From Neotabrizicola shimadae (GTDB taxonomy: Bacteria > Pseudomonadota > Alphaproteobacteria > Rhodobacterales > Rhodobacteraceae), in assembly GCF_019623905.1 (NCBI RefSeq), contig NZ_CP069370.1:2982001-3046000 (forward strand): a stretch of 64,000 nucleotides of DNA, written 5' to 3'. The translations under genes were made by a program, and so were the position numbers. Below, one piece after another: positions 34,235 through 42,356 of this stretch (position 1 is its first letter; each line of letters begins with the position of its first letter). The notes beneath the pieces were generated by a model. It was not told the origin of the DNA, made no database searches, and saw nothing but the letters and a program-made list of their open reading frames with translations.

Positions 34235-34320
34235 CCTCGGACAATTCTTAAGTCCAAGTTAATCCAGCCAAGCAACTCATTGATTTCATTGGCGCGAGGC
34301 AAGCGTCCGAGCTCGGACGC
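34235..34320. repeat. 86-bp intergenic element, copy 2
   Basis: Same length and orientation as copy 1: it begins CCTCGGACAATTCTTAAG, contains TTAAGTCCAAGTTAA (TTAA-N7-TTAA), then CATTGATTTCATTGG, and ends with GCGTCCGAGCTCGGACGC (34303-34320). The palindrome abuts the stop codon of the minus-strand polyprenyl synthase gene directly. It fills almost the whole gap between two convergent genes. Confidence 0.75.
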
Positions 34321-35334
34321 TCAGCTGATCCGGGCCACCACATAGGCGGCCAGATCCTCCAGCATCTCCCGCAGCGGCTCGTCGGGAAGGCCGGCCATCG
34401 CCGCCCTGGCCCTGGCCGCCCAGTCCAGAGCCTCGGCCCGCGCCGCGGCCATGGCCCCGTGCCGGTCCATCAGCCGCCGGGCCTCCTCCAGGTCGCCCTC
34501 CCGCTGGTCACCCTTCTCGATCACCCGGCTCCAGAAGGCCCGCTCCTCCGGGTTCGCCCTGGCCACCGCCTTGATCACCGGCAGCGTCACCTTCCGCTCC
34601 CGGAAGTCGTCCCCGGTATTCTTGCCCAGGGCCGCATCCGCCCCGCCATAATCCAGCAGGTCATCGACGATCTGGAACGCGATCCCCAGGGCATCGCCAT
34701 AGGTCCGCAGCGCCTGCACCCGGCCCTCGTCGGCCCCGGCGATCACCGCCCCCGCCTCGGTCGCCGCCGAGAACAGCGCCGCGGTCTTGCCCCGGATCAC
34801 CTTCAGATAGGTCGCCTCATCCGTCCCCAGGTCCTGCGCCGCCATCAGCTGCAGCACCTCGCCCTCAGCGATGGTCGCCGCCGCATCCGAAAGGATCGAC
34901 AGCACCCGCAGGCTGCCCGGCTCCACCATCAACTGGAACGCCCTGGCGAACAGATAGTCCCCCACCAGCACCGAGGACTTGTTGTCCCACAGCAGGTTCG
35001 CCGTCGGCCGCCCCCGCCGCCGCTGGCTCTCATCCACCACGTCGTCATGCAGCAGGGTCGCGGTGTGGATGAACTCCACCGTGGCCGCCAGGTGAACATG
35101 GAACGGCCCGCCATAGCCACACAGCCGCGCCGCCGCCAGCACCAGCATCGGCCGCAGCCGCTTGCCACCTGCCTCGATCAGATGGGCGCTCACCTCCGGG
35201 ATCCGCGGCGCATGTTCGCTGGCCATCCGCTCGCGGATCAGCCCGTTCACCGCATCCATGTCCGCCGCCAGCCAGTCAGCCAGCCGATCATGCGGTTTGC
35301 GCGCAGCCTCCTGGGTCGACTCGTCCAAACTCAT
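34321..35334 (-). CDS. Polyprenyl diphosphate synthase (octaprenyl/decaprenyl type)
   Basis: A 337-residue trans-prenyltransferase. The first aspartate-rich motif is DDVVD at 97-101 (TATLLHDDVVDESQRRRGRP) and the second DDLLD at 222-226 (FQIVDDLLDYGG), with GGKRLRPMLVLAAARL upstream. Small residues before the first motif fit a long-chain product, most likely the ubiquinone side chain (ispB/ddsA-like); Rhodobacteraceae usually use ten isoprene units. The open frame extends upstream, but 35334 matches the family start. It is divergent from the DUF2007 gene. Confidence 0.93.
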   Translation of the reverse strand: MSLDESTQEAARKPHDRLADWLAADMDAVNGLIRERMASEHAPRIPEVSAHLIEAGGKRLRPMLVLAAARLCGYGGPFHVHLAATVEFIHTATLLHDDVVDESQRRRGRPTANLLWDNKSSVLVGDYLFARAFQLMVEPGSLRVLSILSDAAATIAEGEVLQLMAAQDLGTDEATYLKVIRGKTAALFSAATEAGAVIAGADEGRVQALRTYGDALGIAFQIVDDLLDYGGADAALGKNTGDDFRERKVTLPVIKAVARANPEERAFWSRVIEKGDQREGDLEEARRLMDRHGAMAAARAEALDWAARARAAMAGLPDEPLREMLEDLAAYVVARIS

Positions 35335-35388
35335 GCCCCGCCCCGTTCGATCCTCGACAACGCCCGTCGGACCGGCTAGCCCCGGACC

Positions 35389-35604
35389 ATGAGAGAAGTC
35401 CTGCGCAGCACCAATCCCGCCGACATCGCCTTCGCGACCGCGCTGCTTGCGGGCGAGGGTATACCTGCCTTCGAGATGGACGTCCACATGAGCGTCCTGG
35501 ACGGGTCTCTGGGCATCTTGCCGCGCCGGATCATGGTGGCCGACCGCGACTGGTTCATCGCCGCATCGGTCCTGGCCGACAACAACCTGGGCGAGCGTCC
35601 GTGA
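35389..35604 (+). CDS. DUF2007-family small protein
   Basis: A 71-residue protein with the DUF2007 pattern: VLRSTNPADIAFATALLAGEGIPAF, then PRRIMVADRDWFIAASVL. These are often labelled putative signal-transducing proteins, without evidence of mechanism. It overlaps the methyltransferase gene by 4 bp and is probably co-translated with it; the pair is common in alphaproteobacteria. Confidence 0.8.
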   Translation: MREVLRSTNPADIAFATALLAGEGIPAFEMDVHMSVLDGSLGILPRRIMVADRDWFIAASVLADNNLGERP

Positions 35605-36362
35605 CCTTTGCCGAAGAGGACCTGTCCGACGACGCTTTCCTTTGCGGCCGCCTGCACCTTCTGCAACCGCTGAAGGGATACCGCGCCGCCACTGACCCGG
35701 TTCTGCTGGCCGCCGCCTGCCCGGCCACGCCCGGACAGTCTGTCCTGGACCTCGGCTGCGGCGCGGGCGCGGCGAGCCTGTGCCTCGCCAGCCGCGTACC
35801 CGGGCTGAGCCTGGCAGGACTGGAACTGCAACCGGCCTATGCCGCCCTCGCGCGTCGCAATGCCGAACGGAACGGCATCGCGCTGGAGGTGGCCGAAGGC
35901 GACCTGTCGCACATGCCCAAGGCGCTGCGAAGGGGGTTCGACCATGTCATCGCCAATCCGCCCTACTATCCCGCCGCAGGCACACCCTCGCCCCATGCGG
36001 CGCGCGACAGGGCCCTGCGCGAGGATACGCCCATCGGCGAATGGGTGACGGCGGCCCTGACGCGCCTGCACCCCGGCGGTTGGCTGACAATGATCCTCTC
36101 TGCCGCCCTGCTGCCCGGCGCGCTTGCCGCGCTTCCACCGCGGGGCGGATCGGCCCAGGTGCTGCCCCTGGCACCACGCGCGGGACGCGATGCGTCGCGC
36201 GTCATCCTTCGTGCGCGCAAGGGGGGAAAGGCCGCGTTCCGGATGCTGTTCCCCTTCGTCCTGCACGCCGGACCGGCCCATGACGGCGACCGCGAAAGCT
36301 ACACGCCAGAGGCGAGTGCCGTCTTGCGCGGCGGTGGCGACCTGTCGGCTGCTTTTGGCTGA
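35601..36362 (+). CDS. Class I methyltransferase, TrmN6-like
   Basis: A 253-residue SAM-dependent methyltransferase. Motif I is VLDLGCGAGAASLCLA (about 50-65), and the catalytic adenine-N6 motif IV is NPPYYP. Together with LLQPLKGYRAATDPVLLAA upstream this resembles TrmN6 (YfiC), which makes m6A37 in tRNA1-Val, and related N6 methyltransferases. The start overlaps the DUF2007 stop by 4 bp. Confidence 0.85.
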   Translation: MTFAEEDLSDDAFLCGRLHLLQPLKGYRAATDPVLLAAACPATPGQSVLDLGCGAGAASLCLASRVPGLSLAGLELQPAYAALARRNAERNGIALEVAEGDLSHMPKALRRGFDHVIANPPYYPAAGTPSPHAARDRALREDTPIGEWVTAALTRLHPGGWLTMILSAALLPGALAALPPRGGSAQVLPLAPRAGRDASRVILRARKGGKAAFRMLFPFVLHAGPAHDGDRESYTPEASAVLRGGGDLSAAFG

Positions 36363-36461
36363 TTTGTCGGCAGTTCACGGCCCCGGTCACGCCGGTTTCA
36401 GGTGACACGACTCGGGGATTGTGATGCTCTGATGACACTGGATCATCACAGGAGGACAGAC

Positions 36462-36629
36462 ATGACGGTTGCTTCGCATCTGCAGGAACTGCGCCGCAAG
36501 CACGAGGTGCTTTCCATCCAGGTCGAGGAAGCGCAGCGCAGTCCTGCGTCGGACGATTTCGAGATTGCCGCGATGAAGAAGCAGAAGCTCAAGCTGAAGG
36601 AAGAGATCACGCGCCTGATGCAGGCGTGA
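36462..36629 (+). CDS. YdcH-family (DUF465) small coiled-coil protein
   Basis: A 55-residue, highly charged helical protein: MTVASHLQELRRKHEVLSIQ followed by a second helix ending KKQKLKLKEEITRLM, the DUF465 layout. Function unknown. The start at 36462 has GGAGG 7 bp upstream. A 7-bp inverted repeat TGTGATG/CATCACA (36420-36450) lies just before it. The 3' end overlaps the convergent transporter gene by 23 bp. Confidence 0.85.
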   Translation: MTVASHLQELRRKHEVLSIQVEEAQRSPASDDFEIAAMKKQKLKLKEEITRLMQA

Positions 36630-37485
36630 CCTTCCGGGCGCTGGCGCGGGCCGCCAGCGCCGCTCCTCCGGCGATCAGGATCGCCGCCGCGAGGATTGTC
36701 CAGGACGGCGCCGTGATTCCGGCAAGCACCAGCGCCAGGGTGGAGAGCACGGGCGCCGCATACGAGGCGACACCCAGAACTTGGATGTCGCCTTTCTTCA
36801 TCCCGATGTCCCAGGTGAAGAAGGCCGCGCCAACAGGACCAAGGCCCAGGGCAAGAACGGACAGCCAGCCGCGCAGGTCCACCGGCCAGACCGTTGGCTC
36901 GACCGCCAGGTGCACCGGCAGGGAGAGGGCAGCCGTGCCCAGGCAGAAGACCGTGACCACCTCGGTCGGAACCTCGCCCATGCGGCGCGACAGCACGGAA
37001 TAGCCTGCCCAGGTCAGAGCACAAAGAAAACCCAGAAACAGGCCAAGCACGCTGCCCCCGGCTTCGCCGCCGCGCGCCAGGACGATCAGCGCCGCTCCGG
37101 CGAAAGCCACCAGCGCACCGATCACATGCTGCGGCAAGAGACGCTCGCCCGGCAGAAGCCCCGAGAACAGCACGATGAACAACGGCCAGAGATAGGCCAT
37201 GAGCCCCGTTTCGGCCGAGGGGGCGACACGGAAAGCGGTGAAATACAGCGCATGATAGCCAAAGAGGCCAAGGATGCCGAAGGCATAGACCTTCCAGCTG
37301 ATGCCGCTGAGCCGTGACAACCCGTTCCGCAGCGTCCAGATCAGGCCCAGGCTGCCGCCAAGGCCGAAGGTCAGCACGTTCAGCAGGAAGGGCGGCACCG
37401 GCGCCGATCCGATGGTCAGGAGCGCCAGCACCGACCACATGAGGATGGCGGTGAAGCCGATCAGGGTAGCCTTGCCGCGCGTCAT
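36607..37485 (-). CDS. EamA-family (DMT superfamily) transporter
   Basis: A 292-residue integral membrane protein with ten predicted helices in two EamA repeats (about 8-140 and 150-280). The signature AYLWPLFIVLFSGLLPGERL and GALVAFAGAALIVLARG in the first repeat and YAAPVLSTLALVLAGI in the second fit the YddG-like aromatic amino-acid exporter group, though the substrate is uncertain. It is the second DMT gene in the window and unrelated in context to the first. Confidence 0.85.
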   Translation of the reverse strand: MTRGKATLIGFTAILMWSVLALLTIGSAPVPPFLLNVLTFGLGGSLGLIWTLRNGLSRLSGISWKVYAFGILGLFGYHALYFTAFRVAPSAETGLMAYLWPLFIVLFSGLLPGERLLPQHVIGALVAFAGAALIVLARGGEAGGSVLGLFLGFLCALTWAGYSVLSRRMGEVPTEVVTVFCLGTAALSLPVHLAVEPTVWPVDLRGWLSVLALGLGPVGAAFFTWDIGMKKGDIQVLGVASYAAPVLSTLALVLAGITAPSWTILAAAILIAGGAALAARASARKVTPASGA

Positions 37486-37546
37486 GGATGCTGCCGTTCG
37501 CCTGAACCGTTGCGGTCTCTTGCCTAGAGGCCGGCGCCAGAAATGG

Positions 37547-37571
37547 AAAGGCCCCCGGATCGGGGGCCTTT
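37547..37571 (-). terminator. Terminator after phbB (bidirectional shape)
   Basis: AAAGGCCCCCG and CGGGGGCCTTT form a perfect 11-bp stem with a 3-base loop, starting 22 bp after the phbB stop. Because the arms begin with AAA and end with TTT it can terminate in both directions. Confidence 0.8.
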
Positions 37572-37593
37572 GCCGGATCGTTGCGTGGCGATT

Positions 37594-38319
37594 TCAGACG
37601 AAGAACTGGCCGCCGTTGGCCGAAATGGTGGAACCGGTGATGAAGCCCGCCTCGTCCGAGGCGAGGAACACCACGATCCGCGCGATTTCCTCCGGCTCGC
37701 CCAGGCGGCCCACCGGGATCAGCGGGATGATGCGTTCGTTCAGCACCTTCTCGTCGATGGCCTTCACCATCTCGGTCGCGATATAGCCGGGGCAGATCGC
37801 GTTGACAGTGATGCCGGCGCGCGCGCCTTCCTGGGCCAGCGCCTTGGTGAAGCCCAGGTCACCCGCCTTGGCCGCCGAGTAATTCGCCTGGCCGGCCTGG
37901 CCCTTCTGGCCGTTGATCGAGGAAATGCTGATCACGCGGCCAAACTTGCGGTCACGCATCCCCGACCACAGCGGATGGGTCATGTTGAACAGGCCCGACA
38001 GGTTGGTGTCGATGACTTCCTTCCACTGGGCCGGGGTCATCTTGTGGAACATGGCGTCGCGGGTGATGCCCGCGTTGTTCACCAGGACGTCCACCGGGCC
38101 GAGGTCGGCCTCGACCTTGGCGATACCCTCCTTGCAGGCGTCGTAGTCGGCGACCGACCACTTGTAGGTGGGAATGCCGGTCTCGGCGGTGAACTTCGCC
38201 GCGGCTTCGTCATTGCCCGCGTAGTTCGCGGCGACGGTGTATCCCGCCGCCTTCAGCGCGACCGAGATCGCCGCGCCGATGCCGCGCGACCCGCCCGTGA
38301 CAAGTGCAACCCGTGCCAT
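37594..38319 (-). CDS. phbB: Acetoacetyl-CoA reductase
   Basis: A 241-residue short-chain dehydrogenase. The NADPH motif is VTGGSRGIGAAI (about 7-18), NNAG is at about 87-90, and the catalytic Ser-Tyr-Lys set sits in SISSINGQKGQAGQANYSAAKAG. It reduces acetoacetyl-CoA to (R)-3-hydroxybutyryl-CoA, the monomer of polyhydroxybutyrate. It lies downstream of phbA on the same strand with a strong hairpin between them, so it may have its own promoter. No phaC synthase is in the window. Confidence 0.94.
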   Translation of the reverse strand: MARVALVTGGSRGIGAAISVALKAAGYTVAANYAGNDEAAAKFTAETGIPTYKWSVADYDACKEGIAKVEADLGPVDVLVNNAGITRDAMFHKMTPAQWKEVIDTNLSGLFNMTHPLWSGMRDRKFGRVISISSINGQKGQAGQANYSAAKAGDLGFTKALAQEGARAGITVNAICPGYIATEMVKAIDEKVLNERIIPLIPVGRLGEPEEIARIVVFLASDEAGFITGSTISANGGQFFV

Positions 38320-38378
38320 CGTGATTCCTCCTTCGAAGGTATGCTTTGGTATGCCGTTGAAATGGTGTTACAGAAACG

Positions 38379-38413
38379 AAAGCCGGCGCGCAACATTGTT
38401 GCGCGCCGGCTTT
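38379..38413 (-). terminator. Strong hairpin between phbA and phbB
   Basis: AAAGCCGGCGCGCAAC (38379-38394) pairs perfectly with GTTGCGCGCCGGCTTT (38398-38413) around a 3-base ATT loop. It begins 34 bp after the phbA stop and should terminate or reduce read-through into phbB. Confidence 0.75.
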
Positions 38414-38447
38414 GCTCATGCGGCGAAATGCTGCACTGCGGCGAAAC

Positions 38448-39623
38448 TCAGGCGCGTTCCAGGCACATGGCCACGCCCATGCCCCCGCCGATGCACAGCG
38501 TGGCGAGGCCCTTCTTCGCGTCGCGGCGGTTCATCTCGAACAGCAGCGTGTTCAGGATGCGCGCGCCCGAAGCGCCGATGGGGTGGCCGATGGCGATCGC
38601 GCCGCCGTTGACGTTCACGATGGCGGGGTCCCAGCCCATGTCCTTGTTCACAGCGCAGGCCTGGGCGGCAAAGGCTTCGTTCGCCTCGACCAGATCGAGA
38701 TCGCCCACTTTCCAGCCCGCCTTTTCCAGCGCCTTGCGGCTGGCGAAGATCGGACCGACGCCCATGATCGACGGGTCAAGCCCGGCGGTCGCGTAAGAGG
38801 CGATGCGCGCCAGCGGCTTCAGCCCGCGCTTGGCGGCTTCGGCTTCGGTCATCAGCACCACCGCGGCCGCGCCATCATTGATGCCAGAGGCATTGGCAGC
38901 CGTTACCGAGCCGTCCTTGGCGAAGGCGGGGCGCAGCTTCTGCATGGCTTCCAGCGTGGCGCCGTGACGGATGTATTCGTCGGCATCCACCACCACGTCT
39001 CCCTTGCGGGTCTTGATGGTGAAGGGGATGATCTCGTCCTTGAACTTGCCGGCCTTTTGCGCGGCTTCAGCCTTGTTCTGGCTGGCCAGCGCGAATTCGT
39101 CCTGCATGTCGCGGCTGATTTGCCACTGGTTCGCGACGTTCTCGGCGGTCTGACCCATGTGATAGCCGTTGAAGGCATCCCACAGACCGTCCTTGATCAT
39201 CGAGTCGATGAAGTTCAGGTCGCCCATCTTCTGGCCAGCGCGCAGATGCGCGACATGGGGCGACAGCGACATGCTTTCCTGGCCGCCAGCCACCACGATG
39301 GCCGCATCGCCAAGCTGCACATGCTGGGCGCCAAGCGCAACGGCGCGCAGGCCCGAGCCGCAGACTTGGTTGATGCCCCATGCGCTGGCTTCCTTGGGCA
39401 GGCCAGCCTTGATCGCGGCCTGACGGGCCGGATTCTGGCCCTGACCGCCGGTCAGCACCTGGCCAAGGATGGTTTCGCTCACCTCGGACTTGTCGATACC
39501 GGCGCGGTCCACCACCGCCTCGATCACCGCCGCGCCCAGATCATGCGCGGGCGTGGTGGCGAAAGAGCCGTTGAAGCTGCCGACAGCGGTGCGTCCCGCC
39601 GAGACGATGACGACATTGGTCAT
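38448..39623 (-). CDS. phbA: Acetyl-CoA C-acetyltransferase (beta-ketothiolase)
   Basis: A 391-residue biosynthetic thiolase. The nucleophile Cys88 is in [14 protein letters not shown]; the His of [14 protein letters not shown] and the second Cys of CIGGGMG near the C-terminus complete the site. It condenses two acetyl-CoA to acetoacetyl-CoA, the first step of PHB synthesis, with phbB downstream. The open frame extends upstream, but 39623 matches the family N-terminus ([15 protein letters not shown]). A TTGC-N4-GCAA site lies 83 bp upstream. Confidence 0.95.
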   Translation of the reverse strand: MTNVVIVSAGRTAVGSFNGSFATTPAHDLGAAVIEAVVDRAGIDKSEVSETILGQVLTGGQGQNPARQAAIKAGLPKEASAWGINQVCGSGLRAVALGAQHVQLGDAAIVVAGGQESMSLSPHVAHLRAGQKMGDLNFIDSMIKDGLWDAFNGYHMGQTAENVANQWQISRDMQDEFALASQNKAEAAQKAGKFKDEIIPFTIKTRKGDVVVDADEYIRHGATLEAMQKLRPAFAKDGSVTAANASGINDGAAAVVLMTEAEAAKRGLKPLARIASYATAGLDPSIMGVGPIFASRKALEKAGWKVGDLDLVEANEAFAAQACAVNKDMGWDPAIVNVNGGAIAIGHPIGASGARILNTLLFEMNRRDAKKGLATLCIGGGMGVAMCLERA

Positions 39624-39705
39624 TGCGATTGGCCTCCGTTCCTGAGCCGTTTGGCCGGGAAGGGCTGGCCCCCCCGCCTTCAGCTTCGGCCCTAAGCCCT
39701 GTTTG

Positions 39706-39717
39706 TTGCAAAAGCAA
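39706..39717. promoter_or_regulatory. Candidate PhaR-type operator upstream of phbA
   Basis: The inverted repeat TTGC-AAAA-GCAA contains the TGC-N3/4-GCA core reported for PhaR, the PHB-responsive repressor of Paracoccus and Rhodobacter. It lies about 83 bp upstream of the phbA start codon. The match is short, so this is suggestive only. Confidence 0.35.
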
Positions 39718-39765
39718 GAAAGATGCCCGACCAATATGCCGCAGCGGCAATCTGGCTCTGCTGAG

Positions 39766-40602
39766 TCATGCGCGGCGGGCGGCCGCCTCCTCCCATGCCG
39801 GTTTCAAGCTTGGGGCGCCGATCAGATAGCCCTGCAGGCAGTCGACGCCCAGACCACGCAGAATCTCGCCCTCTGTCGCGGTTTCAACGGCAACGGCAAC
39901 TGTGACCATGCCGAAGGGACGTGCCACGCCAACCAGCGCCGCCGCCAGGGCCTTCACGTCGGCGTCGCGGTCGATACCGCGCACCGCCCGCGCGTCGATC
40001 TTGGCGAAATCGAAGTAGAAATCGCGCAGGCGGCCCAGTGCCGTGGTGCCACCGCCAAAGTCGTCCAGGGCGAAGGCCACGCCCAACTTCTGCATTTCGG
40101 CCATGAAGGCCGAGAGGGTTTCCGGCACCGTCATCGCCGATTCCTCGCCAATTTCTAGGATCAGCCGTTCGGCGATGGTCGGCGCCGCAGACAGACCCTT
40201 GTTCAACACCCTTTGCCAGCGCGGATAGCCGATCGAACGGGCCGAGACATTGACCGAAATGCGCAGTTCAGGCTGGCGGGCAAGGGTCGCCAGACCCTGT
40301 TCCAGGGCCAGGCAGTCGATCTCGCGCCCCATCTCGTGACGTTCGACGGCGCCCATGAAATCGCGCGCCGGAATGATGCGGCCGGCCGTATCCAGCACCC
40401 GGACCAGCCCTTCGTGGAAGGCGATGCGCGTCACATCGGCGGCCATCACCACCGGCTGCCAGGCCAGACGGATACGCCGCGCATCTATGGCCTTGCGCAC
40501 CAGGGCCAGGGTTTCGCGGTCGGCCTGGCTGATCGCCATCTCGAGCGGGGAGGACAATGCCGCCGCCTTCGCCGCCTTCTCGACCAACCTGTCCGCCGCC
40601 AT
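39766..40602 (-). CDS. EAL-domain protein, probably without diesterase activity
   Basis: A 278-residue stand-alone EAL domain. Conserved residues are present at Glu64 (HEGLVR, an EGL variant of EAL), Asn118, Glu150, Asp180-Asp181 (DDFGGG), Lys201 and Gln257. The AEGVE motif reads AVAVE, with Val237 where the glutamate taken as general base belongs (Glu352 in RocR). The protein may therefore bind cyclic-di-GMP, or have lost that too, rather than cleave it. No GGDEF, PAS or REC domain is attached. The start at 40602 is chosen; an in-frame start 15 codons upstream is possible. Confidence 0.85.
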   Translation of the reverse strand: MAADRLVEKAAKAAALSSPLEMAISQADRETLALVRKAIDARRIRLAWQPVVMAADVTRIAFHEGLVRVLDTAGRIIPARDFMGAVERHEMGREIDCLALEQGLATLARQPELRISVNVSARSIGYPRWQRVLNKGLSAAPTIAERLILEIGEESAMTVPETLSAFMAEMQKLGVAFALDDFGGGTTALGRLRDFYFDFAKIDARAVRGIDRDADVKALAAALVGVARPFGMVTVAVAVETATEGEILRGLGVDCLQGYLIGAPSLKPAWEEAAARRA

Positions 40603-40700
40603 GATGCCCCCGCACCCAGACCCTTGATGCCGCCACCTTGTCGCCATCGGCGTAAAGCCGCGGTAAAGGAATACAATTCGCCGGAATTCAGAGGCACCCG

Positions 40701-41288
40701 ATGAGCACGACCGACCAGCCGGGGCGCTGCCCCTGGTGCGGCACCGATCCCCTGTATGTCAGCTATCACGACACCGAATGGGGCGTGCCCGAGTTCGACA
40801 GCCGCGCGCTGTGGGAAAAGCTGATCCTCGACGGCTTCCAGGCCGGGCTCGCCTGGATCACCATCCTGCGCAAGCGCGAGGCGTTCCGCACGGCCTTCGC
40901 CGGGTTCCGCCCGGACATCATCGCCGGATGGGGCGAAGCAGACGTAAGCCGCCTGCTGCAGGATGCGGGAATCGTGCGGCACCGCGGCAAGATCGAAGGC
41001 ACCATCCGCTCGGCACAGGCGTTCATGCAGATCGAGGAGCGGACGCCCTTTTCCGAATTCCTCTGGCGACATCTGGATGGCCAGCCCCTTGTGAACCATT
41101 TCCGCAGCCCATCCGAAGTTCCGATAGAAACCGCTGTTTCGAAACAGATTTCGAAGGAGCTTAAGGCTCAGGGCTTCACCTTCTGCGGGCCGACCATCGT
41201 TTATGCCTTCATGCAGGCGACCGGCATGGTGAACGACCATCTGGTGACGTGCCACCGCCACCCCTCTTTCGCCGCGCTTGCGAAATAG
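40701..41288 (+). CDS. tag: DNA-3-methyladenine glycosylase I
   Basis: A 195-residue Tag-family glycosylase that removes 3-methyladenine from DNA. The structural zinc site is recognisable: Cys10 (GRCPWCG) and His23 (YHDTEWG) with His180 and Cys184 (NDHLVTCHRH), at the same spacings as E. coli Cys4/His17/His175/Cys179. The helix-hairpin-helix core around LILDGFQAGLAWITILRKRE is also conserved. It is divergent from the EAL gene. Confidence 0.96.
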   Translation: MSTTDQPGRCPWCGTDPLYVSYHDTEWGVPEFDSRALWEKLILDGFQAGLAWITILRKREAFRTAFAGFRPDIIAGWGEADVSRLLQDAGIVRHRGKIEGTIRSAQAFMQIEERTPFSEFLWRHLDGQPLVNHFRSPSEVPIETAVSKQISKELKAQGFTFCGPTIVYAFMQATGMVNDHLVTCHRHPSFAALAK

Positions 41289-41331
41289 CCCCTTCCGGCC
41301 TAGGGAACCTTGGCCAGCCAGGAGTCTCCCG

Positions 41332-42354
41332 ATGTCCGACAGCAACACGCGTCTTGTCGATCTGGGCCTTCAGGGCGGCGGCGCACATGGCGCCTTCACC
41401 TGGGGCGTGCTGGACCGGCTTCTCGAAGAAGACTGGCTGGAGTTCGACGGGGTGTCGGGCACCTCGGCCGGGGCGATGAATGCGGCCGTCTTCGTGGACG
41501 GGTTGGCCGCCGGAGGGCGCGAGGGCGCCCGTATGGCGCTGGAAAGGTTCTGGCGCAGGGTGGCGGATGCCGGGCGGACCAGCCCGATGCAGCGCGGCCT
41601 GATCGAACGGATGCTGGGCCTCTGGACACTGGACTACTCGCCCGTATTCCTGGCCCTGGAAGCCAGCGCACGCATGATCTCGCCCTATGACCTGCACGCG
41701 GTGACGGGCAACCCGCTGGAGACCATCCTCGCCGAATGCGTCGATTTTGACCGGCTGTCGCGGGCTCCGACCAAGCTGTTCGTGAACGCGACTAACGTCC
41801 GCACCGGCCGCGGTCGTATTTTTCGCAATGCCGAAGTCACGCCCGAGGTGCTTCTGGCCTCGGCCTGCCTGCCCACGATGTTCCAGGCGGTGGAAATCGA
41901 CGGCGACGCCTATTGGGACGGCGGCTATTCCGGCAACCCCTCGATCACGCCGCTGGTGCGGGAATGCCGGTCGCATGACACGATCCTCGTGCAGATCAAC
42001 CCGATCCGCCGGCCCGAACCGCCACGCACGGCGCGCGACATCCAGAACCGGCTGAACGAAATCGCCTTCAACTCGGTGCTCATCAAGGAACTGCGGGCGC
42101 TGGCCCTGATCCGCGACGTGGTTGATCCTGGGACCGGTGACGGTCGCCTGATCAAGGCGATGCGCGTCCACCGCATCGCGTCGGACCTGATGCTGGAACT
42201 CGGCTATTCCTCGAAACTGCTGGTGGAATGGGACTTCTTCACCATGCTGCGGGACGATGGCCGCAAGGTGGCGGACGAGTTCCTGGCGTCTCATGGCAAG
42301 GACATCGGCATCCGCTCGACACTGGACCTGGACGCCTATCTGGAGGGGATCTGA
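41332..42354 (+). CDS. Patatin-like phospholipase
   Basis: A 340-residue patatin-fold hydrolase: oxyanion-hole GGGAHG at 15-20, nucleophile Ser45 in GTSAG, and the dyad Asp196 in YWDGGYSGNP. Esterase or phospholipase A activity on membrane or storage lipids is expected. The ribosome-binding site is CAGGAG, 7-8 bp before ATG 41332. It is followed after 2 bp by the GntP-type permease gene; I recall the same pairing in other Rhodobacteraceae near 3-hydroxybutyrate metabolism, which would fit phbAB nearby, but this is inference. Confidence 0.92.
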   Translation: MSDSNTRLVDLGLQGGGAHGAFTWGVLDRLLEEDWLEFDGVSGTSAGAMNAAVFVDGLAAGGREGARMALERFWRRVADAGRTSPMQRGLIERMLGLWTLDYSPVFLALEASARMISPYDLHAVTGNPLETILAECVDFDRLSRAPTKLFVNATNVRTGRGRIFRNAEVTPEVLLASACLPTMFQAVEIDGDAYWDGGYSGNPSITPLVRECRSHDTILVQINPIRRPEPPRTARDIQNRLNEIAFNSVLIKELRALALIRDVVDPGTGDGRLIKAMRVHRIASDLMLELGYSSKLLVEWDFFTMLRDDGRKVADEFLASHGKDIGIRSTLDLDAYLEGI

Positions 42355-42356
42355 TC

